A stretch of 12,780 nt of DNA from Methanobacteriota archaeon (GTDB taxonomy: Archaea; Thermoplasmatota; Thermoplasmata; RBG-16-68-12). Where the stretch lies: the NCBI GenBank assembly GCA_005878635.1, contig VBLS01000077.1:1-12780 (forward strand). The letters are read 5' to 3'. The translations under genes were made by a program, and so were the position numbers. The number at the start of each line of letters is the position of its first letter. The stretch's first letter is position 1. Positions 1-6,843 of this stretch are shown piece by piece. The notes beneath the pieces were generated by a model. That model worked only from the letters and a program-made list of their open reading frames with translations. It was not told the DNA's origin and made no database searches.

Positions 1-373
1 ACGAATGCCACACGATCTCCGGGGACATGCACAGATTGCTGACCACGGCGTCGATCGGGTCGCGCGCGAATTCGTGGTAAGGCGTCTTCTCGACATCGCC
101 GAGGACGAATTCGACGTTCCGAAAGTCGCGGATCCCGGCGTAGGCGCGCGCATGCATCAGCTTCACGCGGTCGAGGTCCACGCCGATGACGTGGCCCCCC
201 AGGTCCGCCACGACGAAGGCGAGCCGGCCCTCTCCCGTGCCGAGGTCCACGACGCGGCGGCCGCGGAAATCCTCGTGCCGGATCTGGTCGAGGAGCATCG
301 GCCGGACCGCGTCGGCGTCCTTCGCCGCCTCCCGCCACGGGAGGTCGCGGTTCACGCGGACGACGTCGGGCAC
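1..373 (-). CDS. SAM-dependent methyltransferase, partial (C-terminus beyond window)
   Basis: This open frame on the minus strand runs off the left edge, so only about the first 124 residues are seen. A class I SAM-binding fold is indicated by motif I, DLGTGEGRLA (about residues 39-48), followed by GGHVIGVDLD, where the acidic residue ends strand beta-2 and would contact the ribose of SAM. A later stretch, VEFVLGDVEKTPY, looks like motif II/III. The substrate cannot be told from this part. I chose the GTG at 371-373 as start (protein begins V/M-PDVVRVNRDLPWREA). No in-frame ATG or GTG lies upstream within the promoter region, and a TATA-like box lies 32-37 bases further up. The gene is divergent from the aldehyde dehydrogenase at 482. 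The plus-strand frame over the same bases is a shadow. Family call is confident, the exact role is open. Confidence 0.8.
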   Translation of the reverse strand, partial: MPDVVRVNRDLPWREAAKDADAVRPMLLDQIRHEDFRGRRVVDLGTGEGRLAFVVADLGGHVIGVDLDRVKLMHARAYAGIRDFRNVEFVLGDVEKTPYHEFARDPIDAVVSNLCMSPEIVWHS

Positions 374-404
374 CGGATCGCCGCGTTCCGCATCGCGCGG
401 GAGG

Positions 405-410
405 GATAAG
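405..410 (-). promoter_or_regulatory. TATA-like box for the methyltransferase
   Basis: The minus strand reads CTTATC here within CCTCTTATCCC. It lies 32-37 bases before the GTG start at 373, which would give a leader of only a few bases. It is back to back with the box at 442-448, so the 108-base gap between the two genes is a compact divergent promoter region. Confidence 0.5.
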
Positions 411-441
411 AGGCTCCGGTGGACTTCGAAAAATCCACACG

Positions 442-448
442 CTTATAG
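442..448 (+). promoter_or_regulatory. TATA-like box for aldehyde dehydrogenase operon
   Basis: The sequence CTTATAG sits 34-40 bases upstream of the ATG at 482 and is the only AT-rich hexamer close to that start. An archaeal transcription start about 25 bases downstream would leave a leader of about 10 bases. No Shine-Dalgarno-like sequence precedes the ATG, consistent with a near-leaderless transcript. Confidence 0.5.
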
Positions 449-481
449 TCCGGGTCCCGATGGGAGTGACGGATTCCCGAC

Positions 482-1933
482 ATGGACGTCACGGAGCACG
501 GCCATTACATCGCCGGCAAACAAGTTCCCGCCGCGGCGGAGGCCCGCTTCGAAGTCCTCGACCCCGCGACGAACCGACCGATCGCCCGCGTCGCATCCGG
601 GGGAAAGGAGGACGTCGATGCCGCCGTCGACGCCGCGAGGCGCGCCTTCGAATCGCCCGATTGGAGGGACCTCGATCCGAGCAAGCGCGGACGGTTCCTG
701 TGGCTCCTCGGCCAGCAGGTCCGGGACCGCTTTGAGGAACTGTCGCGTCTGGAATCGCTGAACGTCGGCAAGCCCCTGCGCGAGGCGAAAGGGGACGTTG
801 CCTACGTGTACAAGTTGTTCGAATATTATGCAGGCTTGGCAGATAAAATTCAGGGAGACACGATTCCCGTGCCGGGTGCCCGCCTCGATTACACCCTCCG
901 GGAACCGCTCGGGGTGACGGCGCACATCGCCCCCTGGAACTATCCGCTCCTCCTCGCGTGCCGCGGAATCGCGCCGGCCCTCGCCGCGGGGAACACGGTC
1001 GTCCTGAAACCCGCGACCCTCACTCCGCTCACCGCGCTCCAATTGGGCGCGCTTGCGGGCGCCGCGGGATTTCCCGCCGGCGTGGTGAACATCGTCACGG
1101 GACCGGGCCGCACGGTCGGCGAGGCCCTCGCGAACCACCGCGAGGTCGACTCCGTCACCTTCACCGGTTCGACGGACACCGGCAAGCAGCTCCTCCGCAT
1201 CGTGTCGGATCGTGTCATCCCGACGACGTTGGAGCTCGGCGGCAAGAATCCGCAGATCGTCCTGCCGGACGCCAAGATGGACCGCGCGGTCAAGGGGGCC
1301 CTGTGGGGCGCCTTCCAGAACGCCGGGCAGATGTGCTGGGCCGGATCGAAGTTGCTCGTGAATCAAGACATCGCGGCCGCATTCCTGGGGAAGTTGAAGG
1401 ACCAGACCGAGAAGCTTCGGCTCGGCCCCGGGCTGAAGGAGGACGTACAGATGGGCCCCCTCGTGTCGCGGGACCACGCCGCGAGTGTGGCCAAGGCGAT
1501 CGACGAGGGCGTCTCCCGAGGGGCCAAGGTCCTCGCGGGAGGTCGGCGAGCGGACGCGGGGGAACTGAAGGACGGCAACTTCCTCCAGCCGACGATCTTC
1601 GAGGATCCCCCCCGCGAAGCGCGCGTTTCTCGCGAGGAGGTGTTCGGGCCCGTCGTCGCGGCTTTCCGGTTCGCGGACCTGGATCAGGCCATCGCCCAGG
1701 CGAACGACACTCCCTTCGGGCTCTCGGCCGGCGTCTGGACCCAGGACGTCGGGAAGGCCCACGGCATTGCGAAGCGTCTCCAGGCGGGCATGGTCGCGAT
1801 CAACGAGTATCCCGTCACCTTCCCACAGACGCCGTTCCTCGGATGGAAACAGTCCGGCCTCGGCCTCGAGCAAGGCGTCGACGCGGTCCTCTTCTACACG
1901 CACGTGAAGAACGTCCTCGTGAACCTCGAGTGA
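482..1933 (+). CDS. NAD(P)+-dependent aldehyde dehydrogenase
   Basis: A full-length (483 aa) member of the aldehyde dehydrogenase superfamily, which oxidises an aldehyde to the carboxylic acid with NAD(P)+. All core motifs are visible: the oxyanion Asn in APWNYP (N153), the cofactor Lys in VVLKPA (K176), the Rossmann loop FTGSTDTG (227-234), the general-base Glu in LELGGKNP (E251), the nucleophile Cys in GQMCWAG (C285) and the ribose-binding EEVFGP (385-390). The ending FLGWKQSGLGLEQG is typical of the betaine/aminobutyraldehyde/general ALDH branch, but substrate cannot be read from sequence. The gamma carbonic anhydrase starts 4 bases after its stop, so both are probably co-transcribed. A locally AT-rich patch at about 806-862 stands out from the otherwise GC-rich codons. 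The 486-residue opposite-strand frame is a shadow. Confidence 0.95.
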   Translation: MDVTEHGHYIAGKQVPAAAEARFEVLDPATNRPIARVASGGKEDVDAAVDAARRAFESPDWRDLDPSKRGRFLWLLGQQVRDRFEELSRLESLNVGKPLREAKGDVAYVYKLFEYYAGLADKIQGDTIPVPGARLDYTLREPLGVTAHIAPWNYPLLLACRGIAPALAAGNTVVLKPATLTPLTALQLGALAGAAGFPAGVVNIVTGPGRTVGEALANHREVDSVTFTGSTDTGKQLLRIVSDRVIPTTLELGGKNPQIVLPDAKMDRAVKGALWGAFQNAGQMCWAGSKLLVNQDIAAAFLGKLKDQTEKLRLGPGLKEDVQMGPLVSRDHAASVAKAIDEGVSRGAKVLAGGRRADAGELKDGNFLQPTIFEDPPREARVSREEVFGPVVAAFRFADLDQAIAQANDTPFGLSAGVWTQDVGKAHGIAKRLQAGMVAINEYPVTFPQTPFLGWKQSGLGLEQGVDAVLFYTHVKNVLVNLE

Positions 1934-1937
1934 GCCG

Positions 1938-2483
1938 ATGATTTACGTCGCACCGACCGCGGTCGTCGTCGGAGACGTGTCCATCGAGGACGGCGCGAGC
2001 GTGTGGCACGGCGCCGTGTTGCGGGGTGACTTCGACGCGATTGTCCTGGGCCGCGACTCGAACGTCCAGGACAACGTCGTCGTGCATGTCGATCGGGGCA
2101 TGCCGGCGACGATTGGCGCGCGGGTCACGGTCGGACATGCCGCGGTCGTCCATGGATGCACGATCGAGGACGAGTGCCTCATCGGCATGAACGCGACGAT
2201 CAACAGCGGGGCGGTCATCGGCCGCGGCTCCCTCGTGGCCAGCGGCGCGGTCGTCCGCGAGATGGACCGCATGCCTCCCGCGAGCGTGATCGCGGGAGTG
2301 CCCGCGAAAGTGATCGGATCCGTCCGCGAGCACCATCGACGCCGGATCGAGATCGGATGGTCTACCTACACCGAACTCGCGAAGCAGAGTCTCCCGGCGA
2401 AGCCGCCTCTCCAAGGAAACTCTTCGAGGCAGATCGCCCTCGGCCCGTCCGACGAGATGGCCCGTCTCGTCCGCAAGGACTGA
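1938..2483 (+). CDS. Gamma-class carbonic anhydrase family protein (left-handed beta-helix)
   Basis: At 181 aa it has the usual length for the short gamma-CA/YrdA type. Hexapeptide repeats such as VVVGDV, TIGARV, AVIGRG and SLVASG run from residue 8 to 108, building a trimeric left-handed beta-helix. The three metal ligands of the family appear conserved: H50 (VVVH), H67 and H72 (VGHAAVVHG). So do the RGD Arg29/Asp31 pair and Q44-D45-N46. The acidic proton-shuttle loop of the classical Methanosarcina Cam enzyme is absent, as in the CamH-like group, so reversible CO2 hydration is plausible but activity is not proven. The C-terminal helix (about 125-150) is normal, followed by a polar tail. The ATG lies 4 bases after the ALDH stop, indicating translational coupling and one operon. 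A role in bicarbonate supply or metal-dependent acyl chemistry beside ALDH is inference only. Confidence 0.9.
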   Translation: MIYVAPTAVVVGDVSIEDGASVWHGAVLRGDFDAIVLGRDSNVQDNVVVHVDRGMPATIGARVTVGHAAVVHGCTIEDECLIGMNATINSGAVIGRGSLVASGAVVREMDRMPPASVIAGVPAKVIGSVREHHRRRIEIGWSTYTELAKQSLPAKPPLQGNSSRQIALGPSDEMARLVRKD

Positions 2484-2493
2484 TTCGTCGAAC

Positions 2494-2500
2494 GTTTTAT
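2494..2500 (+). promoter_or_regulatory. TATA-like box for the thioesterase
   Basis: GTTTTAT lies in the 42-base gap after the carbonic anhydrase, 26-32 bases before the ATG at 2526. That is the expected spacing for a leaderless archaeal transcript, suggesting the thioesterase can be transcribed separately from the operon upstream. Confidence 0.6.
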
Positions 2501-2525
2501 CGCAGGCCAGCGCATCCGCGCCTCG

Positions 2526-2930
2526 ATGACCCGATTCACGACGGACATCCAGATGCGTTTCCGGGACATCGACGGCATGGGCCACGTGAACAACGCCGTG
2601 TACCTGTCCTACACGGAGCTCGCCCGCACCCAGTTCTACATGAAGCACGCCCGCAAGAAGACGCTCGAGGATATCGACTTCATCTTGGCGCACGTCGACA
2701 TCGACTTCGAATCGCAGGCGGTATGGGGCGATGAGATCCAGGTGACCGCGTGGCCTTCGAAGATCGGGAATTCGTCCTTCACCCTGAGCTATGAGATCTC
2801 CGAGAAACGGAGCGGTCGCGTGCTGGCGCGAGCGAAAAGCGTTCAGGTGTCGTACGATTACGAGCGGAGGAAACCGAAGCCAATCCCGCCGGACTTTCGC
2901 AGGCTGTTGGAAGGTGCCCTCGAAGCCTAG
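2526..2930 (+). CDS. Acyl-CoA thioesterase, 4HBT hotdog fold (YbgC/FadM-like)
   Basis: This 134-aa protein matches the usual length of single-domain 4-hydroxybenzoyl-CoA thioesterase relatives. The active-site signature is near the N-terminus: MRFRDIDGMGHVNNAVYL (residues 10-27), where D16 aligns with the catalytic Asp and GHVNN opens the long hotdog helix. The second half has the expected beta strands, for example DIDFESQAVWGDEIQV and NSSFTLSYEI. Such enzymes hydrolyse short or medium acyl-CoA, or aromatic acyl-CoA, to free acid and CoA in the cytosol. The substrate is not readable here. It has its own TATA-like box and converges on the DUF255 gene, with only 25 bases between the stop codons and no obvious oligo-T terminator there. 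A link with the two crotonase-fold enzymes at the other end of the window is possible but not shown by proximity. Confidence 0.9.
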   Translation: MTRFTTDIQMRFRDIDGMGHVNNAVYLSYTELARTQFYMKHARKKTLEDIDFILAHVDIDFESQAVWGDEIQVTAWPSKIGNSSFTLSYEISEKRSGRVLARAKSVQVSYDYERRKPKPIPPDFRRLLEGALEA

Positions 2931-2955
2931 GGTACAAATCCCCCGGAGAGGCGGG

Positions 2956-5070
2956 TCAACCGACCCTCGGCGGGGTCCCCGCGAGGAGGTCGCGAAGGCG
3001 GTCCACATCCGAGGTTGGACGAGAGCAAACGGTGCCCTCGCATACGAACGCGACGGGCCCCGCTTTCGCCTCCTTCGTGTTCCGCATCGAACCGATCAGG
3101 GCGGGAACGTAGGCATCCTCCTTATCGACGACGAGGACCGTCTTGCCGGGGGCAAACGTCTCGAGTGCCGCGGCTCGAAGGAACTGCACCTTCGGGCTCG
3201 TTCGAGCGCCCAGGATGACGACCTCCGGTGGCGCATGGACCCACAGTTCGGCTGCGAGGTGATACGTTCCCGCGAACACGGGACCGTACCGGCTTGCCTG
3301 GCCCGCGAACGAACTTAGAAGCTCGTCGTGGCGCAAGCGATACTCGTCCTTCCCCGTCAGCGCGTGGAGCCGTTGGAGGCACAGGGCGGCGACCGGATTC
3401 GCACCGGCGTAGGGAGAATCCTCGAAGGGACGGCGTCGAATTTCCCGCAGCGGGATTCCGTCGCCTGCGTGGAGATCCGCAGCGAGATCGACGAACCCGC
3501 CCGCCGGGTCCCAGAAATGCTTCAGCACGAAGGTCATCATCTCATCCGCGGCCCGAAGGTGCGCGGGGTCCGCGGTCGCGTGGAAGGCGGCGAGCAGCGC
3601 GTCCACCAGGTACACGTGGTCCTCGAGAAGTCCCCGGACTTTCTGCTCGCCATCGACGGACGCATGCCACATGCCCTGCTCCTTCGACCACATCTCGGTC
3701 CGGATTCGGTAGAGCGACTTGAGGGCGAAGGTCCGAAGGTCCTCCCGGTCGAACGCCATCGCCGCCTCCAGGACCGCCGCGATCATCATCCCGTTCCAGG
3801 AGGCGAAGATCGTCTTGTCGACCGCGGGCATCGTCCTCGTGTCGCGCACGGCCTTGAGTTTCCGTCGCCCGCTTGCTATGAGGCTACGGACGCGGTCGAC
3901 CGGCAGGCCGAGGGCCTTCCCGATCGCCTCCGGTCCTTGGTCGATGAAGAGGACGTTCTTTCGCGGGTTGTGATGCATCTCTCCGCGCTCGCCGACTTCG
4001 TACAGGAGGGCGAGGACTCGGGCCTCCTCCGGGTTCACGGCCGCATTCAGCTCTTCCAAGGTCCACGTGAAATAGTCGCCGTCGTCGTCGAGTCCCACGT
4101 CCGCGTCTTGACTCGCATAGTACCCGCCTCGCTCGCGGTCCGAGAGGACCTCGTCGACCCAGGTTAGGATTCCTTCCGCGGTCTCGCGGTAGAGAGGATC
4201 CTTGGTGAGCTGCCAGGCGTGAACGTAGTTGGCGAGGAGCCCCGCGTTGTCGTAGAGCATCTTCTCGAAGTGCGGGACGATCCATCGCGGATCGGTCGAG
4301 TAGCGGTGGAACCCGCCGCCGACCTGATCATAAACGCCGCCCTGGGCCATCGAGGTCAAGGTCCGCGTGACGATCGTCCGGAGGCCGTCCTCCCGAGTAC
4401 GGCGATACCGGGCCATCACCCATTCCATCGTCCCCGCGTGCGGGAATTTCTGCTGGCCGGAAATCCCGCCGTTCACCGGATCGAATTGGCCTCGCAGCGA
4501 GTCGACGCTCTCCTTGAGCATCGCTTCGTTCGCGACGCCGTCGTCGGCGAGGGACGTCCGGCCTTCGGCGAGAGCCTGATGCAGGGCCTCCGCCTCGCGG
4601 ACCGTGTCCACCCGGTTCGTCCGGTAGGACTCGGACATCGCGAGCAACACGCGCCGAAAGCTCGGGCGGCCGTGCGAGTCCTTCGGAGGGAAGTAGGTCC
4701 CTCCGTAGAAGACCTTCCCGTCCGGCGTCAGGAACCCGGTCAGCGGCCATCCGCCCTGGCCCGCGATCGCCCCGACCGCCTGCTGGTATCTCGCATCGAT
4801 GTCCGGGCGCTCGTCCCGGTCGACCTTGACCGCGACGAAATGATCGTTGATCGTCTTCGCGAGGTCCGGATCCTCGTACGATTCGCGGTCGATCACGTGG
4901 CACCAGTGGCACCACGTCGCCCCGATGTCGAGGAGGATCGGACGGTCCAATTCTTTCGCACGCCGAAACGCCTCCTCGCCCCACGGGTACCAGTCGACGG
5001 GCTGATGCGCCGCGCCTTTGAGGTACGTGGACGTCTCTTTCGAGAGGCGATTCCCCCGCTTCTCCGTCAT
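2956..5070 (-). CDS. Thioredoxin domain-containing protein, DUF255 (YyaL/SPATA20-like)
   Basis: A 704-aa protein with the full architecture of this family. The N-terminal thioredoxin-like domain (about 1-165) carries the hallmark NRLSKETSTYL, QPVDWYPWGEEAF, the redox motif TWCHWCH (C54 and C57), VDRDERPDID and GQGGWPLTGFLTPDG. The large C-terminal part (about 200-690) resembles the alpha/alpha six-hairpin glycosidase-like fold, with conserved HFEKMLYDNAGLL, SQDAD and SWNGMM segments and the ending FVCEGTVCSRP. No signal peptide is evident, so it is probably cytosolic. The biochemical role of the family is poorly known. The redox motif suggests thiol-disulfide chemistry, and a sugar-related role has been suggested from the second domain. 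The start ATG (5068-5070) is at the normal family N-terminus. It follows a zinc-ribbon gene and MsrA on the same strand, which would suit a redox neighbourhood. A possible weak TATA (CATAGC) lies at 5094-5099. Confidence 0.93.
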   Translation of the reverse strand: MTEKRGNRLSKETSTYLKGAAHQPVDWYPWGEEAFRRAKELDRPILLDIGATWCHWCHVIDRESYEDPDLAKTINDHFVAVKVDRDERPDIDARYQQAVGAIAGQGGWPLTGFLTPDGKVFYGGTYFPPKDSHGRPSFRRVLLAMSESYRTNRVDTVREAEALHQALAEGRTSLADDGVANEAMLKESVDSLRGQFDPVNGGISGQQKFPHAGTMEWVMARYRRTREDGLRTIVTRTLTSMAQGGVYDQVGGGFHRYSTDPRWIVPHFEKMLYDNAGLLANYVHAWQLTKDPLYRETAEGILTWVDEVLSDRERGGYYASQDADVGLDDDGDYFTWTLEELNAAVNPEEARVLALLYEVGERGEMHHNPRKNVLFIDQGPEAIGKALGLPVDRVRSLIASGRRKLKAVRDTRTMPAVDKTIFASWNGMMIAAVLEAAMAFDREDLRTFALKSLYRIRTEMWSKEQGMWHASVDGEQKVRGLLEDHVYLVDALLAAFHATADPAHLRAADEMMTFVLKHFWDPAGGFVDLAADLHAGDGIPLREIRRRPFEDSPYAGANPVAALCLQRLHALTGKDEYRLRHDELLSSFAGQASRYGPVFAGTYHLAAELWVHAPPEVVILGARTSPKVQFLRAAALETFAPGKTVLVVDKEDAYVPALIGSMRNTKEAKAGPVAFVCEGTVCSRPTSDVDRLRDLLAGTPPRVG

Positions 5071-5121
5071 CCGTCCGACGCAAGGACCCCGCGGGCTATG
5101 GCCTTTTGGGGGCCGGACAGT

Positions 5122-5304
5122 TCACTTCCGATAGAACTCCGTGTAGCCGCAGTTCTTGCAGACGAACGCCTCGAATTGAGAGAAGACGGAGAACGCGCCC
5201 GCAAGGATGTGGCCTACCGCAAGGGGACCATCGCCCCCGCGAACACTCTCGAATCGCTCGATCGAGGAGCTCCCGCACTTCGGACACGGATGGCCGGATT
5301 TCAT
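5122..5304 (-). CDS. Small zinc-ribbon protein (DUF2082-like)
   Basis: A 60-aa protein with two CxxC knuckles, CPKC (C7, C10) and CKNC (C49, C52), making a treble-clef or zinc-ribbon site. The ending CKNCGYTEFYRK closely resembles the small 'nucleic-acid-binding zinc-ribbon' family DUF2082, whose members usually end with CGYTE(L/F)Y. Between the knuckles is a glycine-rich then hydrophobic stretch (about 23-46, including GGDGPLAVGH and LAGAFSVFSQF), long enough for the two beta-hairpins but unusually apolar. The function of the family is not established. The gene stands 63 bases after MsrA and 51 bases before the DUF255 gene on the same strand. A pyrimidine-rich, TATA-like tract (CCTTTTTCC on the minus strand, about 5329-5337) lies 25-33 bases before the ATG, so it may have its own start. 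Confidence 0.8.
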   Translation of the reverse strand: MKSGHPCPKCGSSSIERFESVRGGDGPLAVGHILAGAFSVFSQFEAFVCKNCGYTEFYRK

Positions 5305-5367
5305 CGTACGGAACGTCCCGACCGTGCGGAAAAAGGTTCGCTGGGTTTGCCGCGAACGCAGATCGGG

Positions 5368-5925
5368 TTAGGCTTTCTTCAAACGGTCGGCGAACTGCTT
5401 GCGAAACTTCGCAACCTTCGGGGCGACGACGACCCGACAGTATCCGGCGGTCGGATTCTTGCGGAAATAGTCCTGGTGGTATTCCTCGGCTCGGTAGAAC
5501 GGACCGGCCGGCTTGACCTCGGTGACGATCGGATGCCGCCAGATTTCGGCCTCGTTCACTTCCGCGATGACCTGCCGCGCCACTTTCTCCTGCTCCGGGG
5601 AATGATAGAAGATTGCGGATCGGTATTGCGTCCCGCTGTCCGCCCCTTGGCGGTTGAGGGTCGTCGGATCGTGCACGGAGAAGAAGATGCGCAAGATGTC
5701 GACGAGCGGGATCGTTTGCGGGTCGAACGTGATCTGAACCGCCTCGGCGTGGCCCGTCGTATCCGTGCATACGGCTTCGTAGGACGGGTTCGCGAGACGG
5801 CCGCCGGAGTATCCCACTTCGACCTTCTCCACGCCTCGGAGTTCTTGGAAGATCGGCTGGAGGCACCAGAAGCACCCGCCTGCGATCGTCGTGACTTCAC
5901 GAGATGGATTCGGACTTGCCATCAT
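5368..5925 (-). CDS. msrA: Peptide methionine sulfoxide reductase MsrA
   Basis: Reduces the S-epimer of methionine sulfoxide in proteins and free methionine, with electrons from thioredoxin. With the start at 5925 it has 185 aa. The catalytic motif GCFWC has C18 as the sulfenic-acid-forming nucleophile. The substrate-binding SGTQYRSAIFYHS and HQDYFRKNP blocks are intact. A resolving Cys lies near the C-terminus in AGYCR (about C163), so this is a two- or three-Cys enzyme recycled by thioredoxin rather than a one-Cys type. The frame stays open to an ATG at 5997, but those 24 extra residues (rich in S, R, G) have no counterpart in MsrA. The adjacent ATGs at 5925 and 5922 fit the family N-terminus. 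No fused MsrB domain is present. It is followed by a zinc-ribbon and a CxxC-containing DUF255 protein, a setting consistent with oxidative-damage repair. Confidence 0.95.
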   Translation of the reverse strand: MMASPNPSREVTTIAGGCFWCLQPIFQELRGVEKVEVGYSGGRLANPSYEAVCTDTTGHAEAVQITFDPQTIPLVDILRIFFSVHDPTTLNRQGADSGTQYRSAIFYHSPEQEKVARQVIAEVNEAEIWRHPIVTEVKPAGPFYRAEEYHQDYFRKNPTAGYCRVVVAPKVAKFRKQFADRLKKA

Positions 5926-5949
5926 GTCCCTCGCCCCATCATCCGGGTT

Positions 5950-5999
5950 CCTTGAGGATGAAGGTTTGCCATGTTTCCAACCGAATCCGTTCCTCAAGG
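5950..5999. repeat. Inverted repeat between amidohydrolase and msrA
   Basis: CCTTGAGGA at 5950-5958 is perfectly complementary to TCCTCAAGG at 5991-5999, with 32 bases between the arms. The right arm covers the amidohydrolase stop codon, and the whole lies 25-75 bases before the msrA start. In RNA it could form a hairpin between the two reading frames; in DNA it could be a pair of operator half-sites. There is no T-run after it, so an intrinsic terminator is unlikely. Significance is uncertain, since nine-base matches can arise by chance. Confidence 0.35.
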
Positions 6000-6839
6000 G
6001 AAGAGCTTCGCCGCGTTTTGGCTTAGGATCCGCTCGATTGTCTCCGGCTTCAGCGGGAGGGCTCGGAGTCCGTCAATCTCTTCCTTCATGCCCGGGATTC
6101 CGGGCCCCGGCCAATCGGAGCCGAAGAGGACCTTGTCCGATATATCCTCGAGTCGCGGGAACCATTCCAGGAGGCGTCGCGGCGGAATGCTCGAGATGTC
6201 CAGGAAGACGTTCGCGTGGCGCCGCAACAGATAGAAGGCCGTGTCGCACCAGAGAGGTCGGCCGCCATGGGCCATGATGATGGTGAGATCCGGGAAATCT
6301 TGGGCCACGTCGTCGATGGCCATCGGGTCTCCGTACTTCGATCGAGCACCGGGGAAGATCGATGTGCCGGTGTGGATCATGACCGGCATTCGGAGTCGCT
6401 CGGCGGTCTGGTAGATCCTCCGGAGGGCGGGCAGCTTTCCGTCCGCGTAGGCGTTCGCGGCGAACAGTTGATGGGGCGGATGGATTTTCATGCCGCCCAT
6501 TTCCCATTTCGACGCGAGCTGTTCGACGTCCCGCTTCGGATTCTTCGTTCGCCTCGGATGGACGGATCCGAAGGGGATCAACCGTTTCCGATCCTCGCGG
6601 GCGAATTCGCCAACGTAGCGGTTGGCGTCTTCGGTGAAGCCCATGACCTCGGGGGCGACGTAATTGATGAGGCATGCCCGGTCGACGCCCGCGGAATCGA
6701 GATGCGCGAGCAATCGTCGCGGGTCCGACAGAAGGCCGCGAACCCGTTCGATGTCGGGGATGCGGTCGAACATCACCTTTCGGACCGCTGGCCTGAACGC
6801 CTCGTAGGGCTCCAGATGCACGTGGACATCGGTGATCAT
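5994..6839 (-). CDS. Metal-dependent amidohydrolase (Amidohydrolase_2 / ACMSD-like TIM barrel)
   Basis: With the start at 6839 the protein has 281 aa, the usual size for the family. The metal-binding pattern is complete: DVHVHL at the N-terminus (H6, H8), H156 in MIHTG, H191 in IMAHGG and the catalytic Asp D242 in LFGSDWPGPG. This fits the branch that includes ACMSD and gamma-resorcylate decarboxylase, but also hydrolases. MKIHP (K118) marks the strand that carries a Lys in related enzymes. Substrate is not determined. The frame extends upstream to 6986, but that part lies within the NRDE gene and is arginine-rich shadow; MITDVHVH is the natural N-terminus. It begins 4 bases after the stop of the NRDE gene, so the two are probably translationally coupled. 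A TPR-like protein heads the same run. Confidence 0.9.
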   Translation of the reverse strand: MITDVHVHLEPYEAFRPAVRKVMFDRIPDIERVRGLLSDPRRLLAHLDSAGVDRACLINYVAPEVMGFTEDANRYVGEFAREDRKRLIPFGSVHPRRTKNPKRDVEQLASKWEMGGMKIHPPHQLFAANAYADGKLPALRRIYQTAERLRMPVMIHTGTSIFPGARSKYGDPMAIDDVAQDFPDLTIIMAHGGRPLWCDTAFYLLRRHANVFLDISSIPPRRLLEWFPRLEDISDKVLFGSDWPGPGIPGMKEEIDGLRALPLKPETIERILSQNAAKLFP

Positions 6840-6843
6840 CGTC

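Noticed and set aside
443..1903. 486-residue open frame opposite the aldehyde dehydrogenase
   Set aside because: It is an antisense shadow produced by GC-rich codons. It has no recognisable domain, while the plus strand codes a complete ALDH with all catalytic residues.
2484..2525. Mobile-element scar or attachment site in the gap before the thioesterase
   Set aside because: No direct repeat, tRNA fragment or integrase is present; the gap is explained by a TATA-like box.
2931..2955. Terminator between the converging thioesterase and DUF255 genes
   Set aside because: The 25-base gap has no oligo-T run or stable stem I can see, so none is called.
4219..5955. 578-residue plus-strand frame across DUF255, zinc ribbon and msrA
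   Set aside because: Composition is Arg/Val/Asp-rich without motifs, and it runs over three well-supported minus-strand genes.
5926..5997. 24-residue N-terminal extension of MsrA, possibly a targeting peptide
   Set aside because: It has no hydrophobic core or twin-arginine pattern, and the tandem ATG at 5925/5922 matches the family start.
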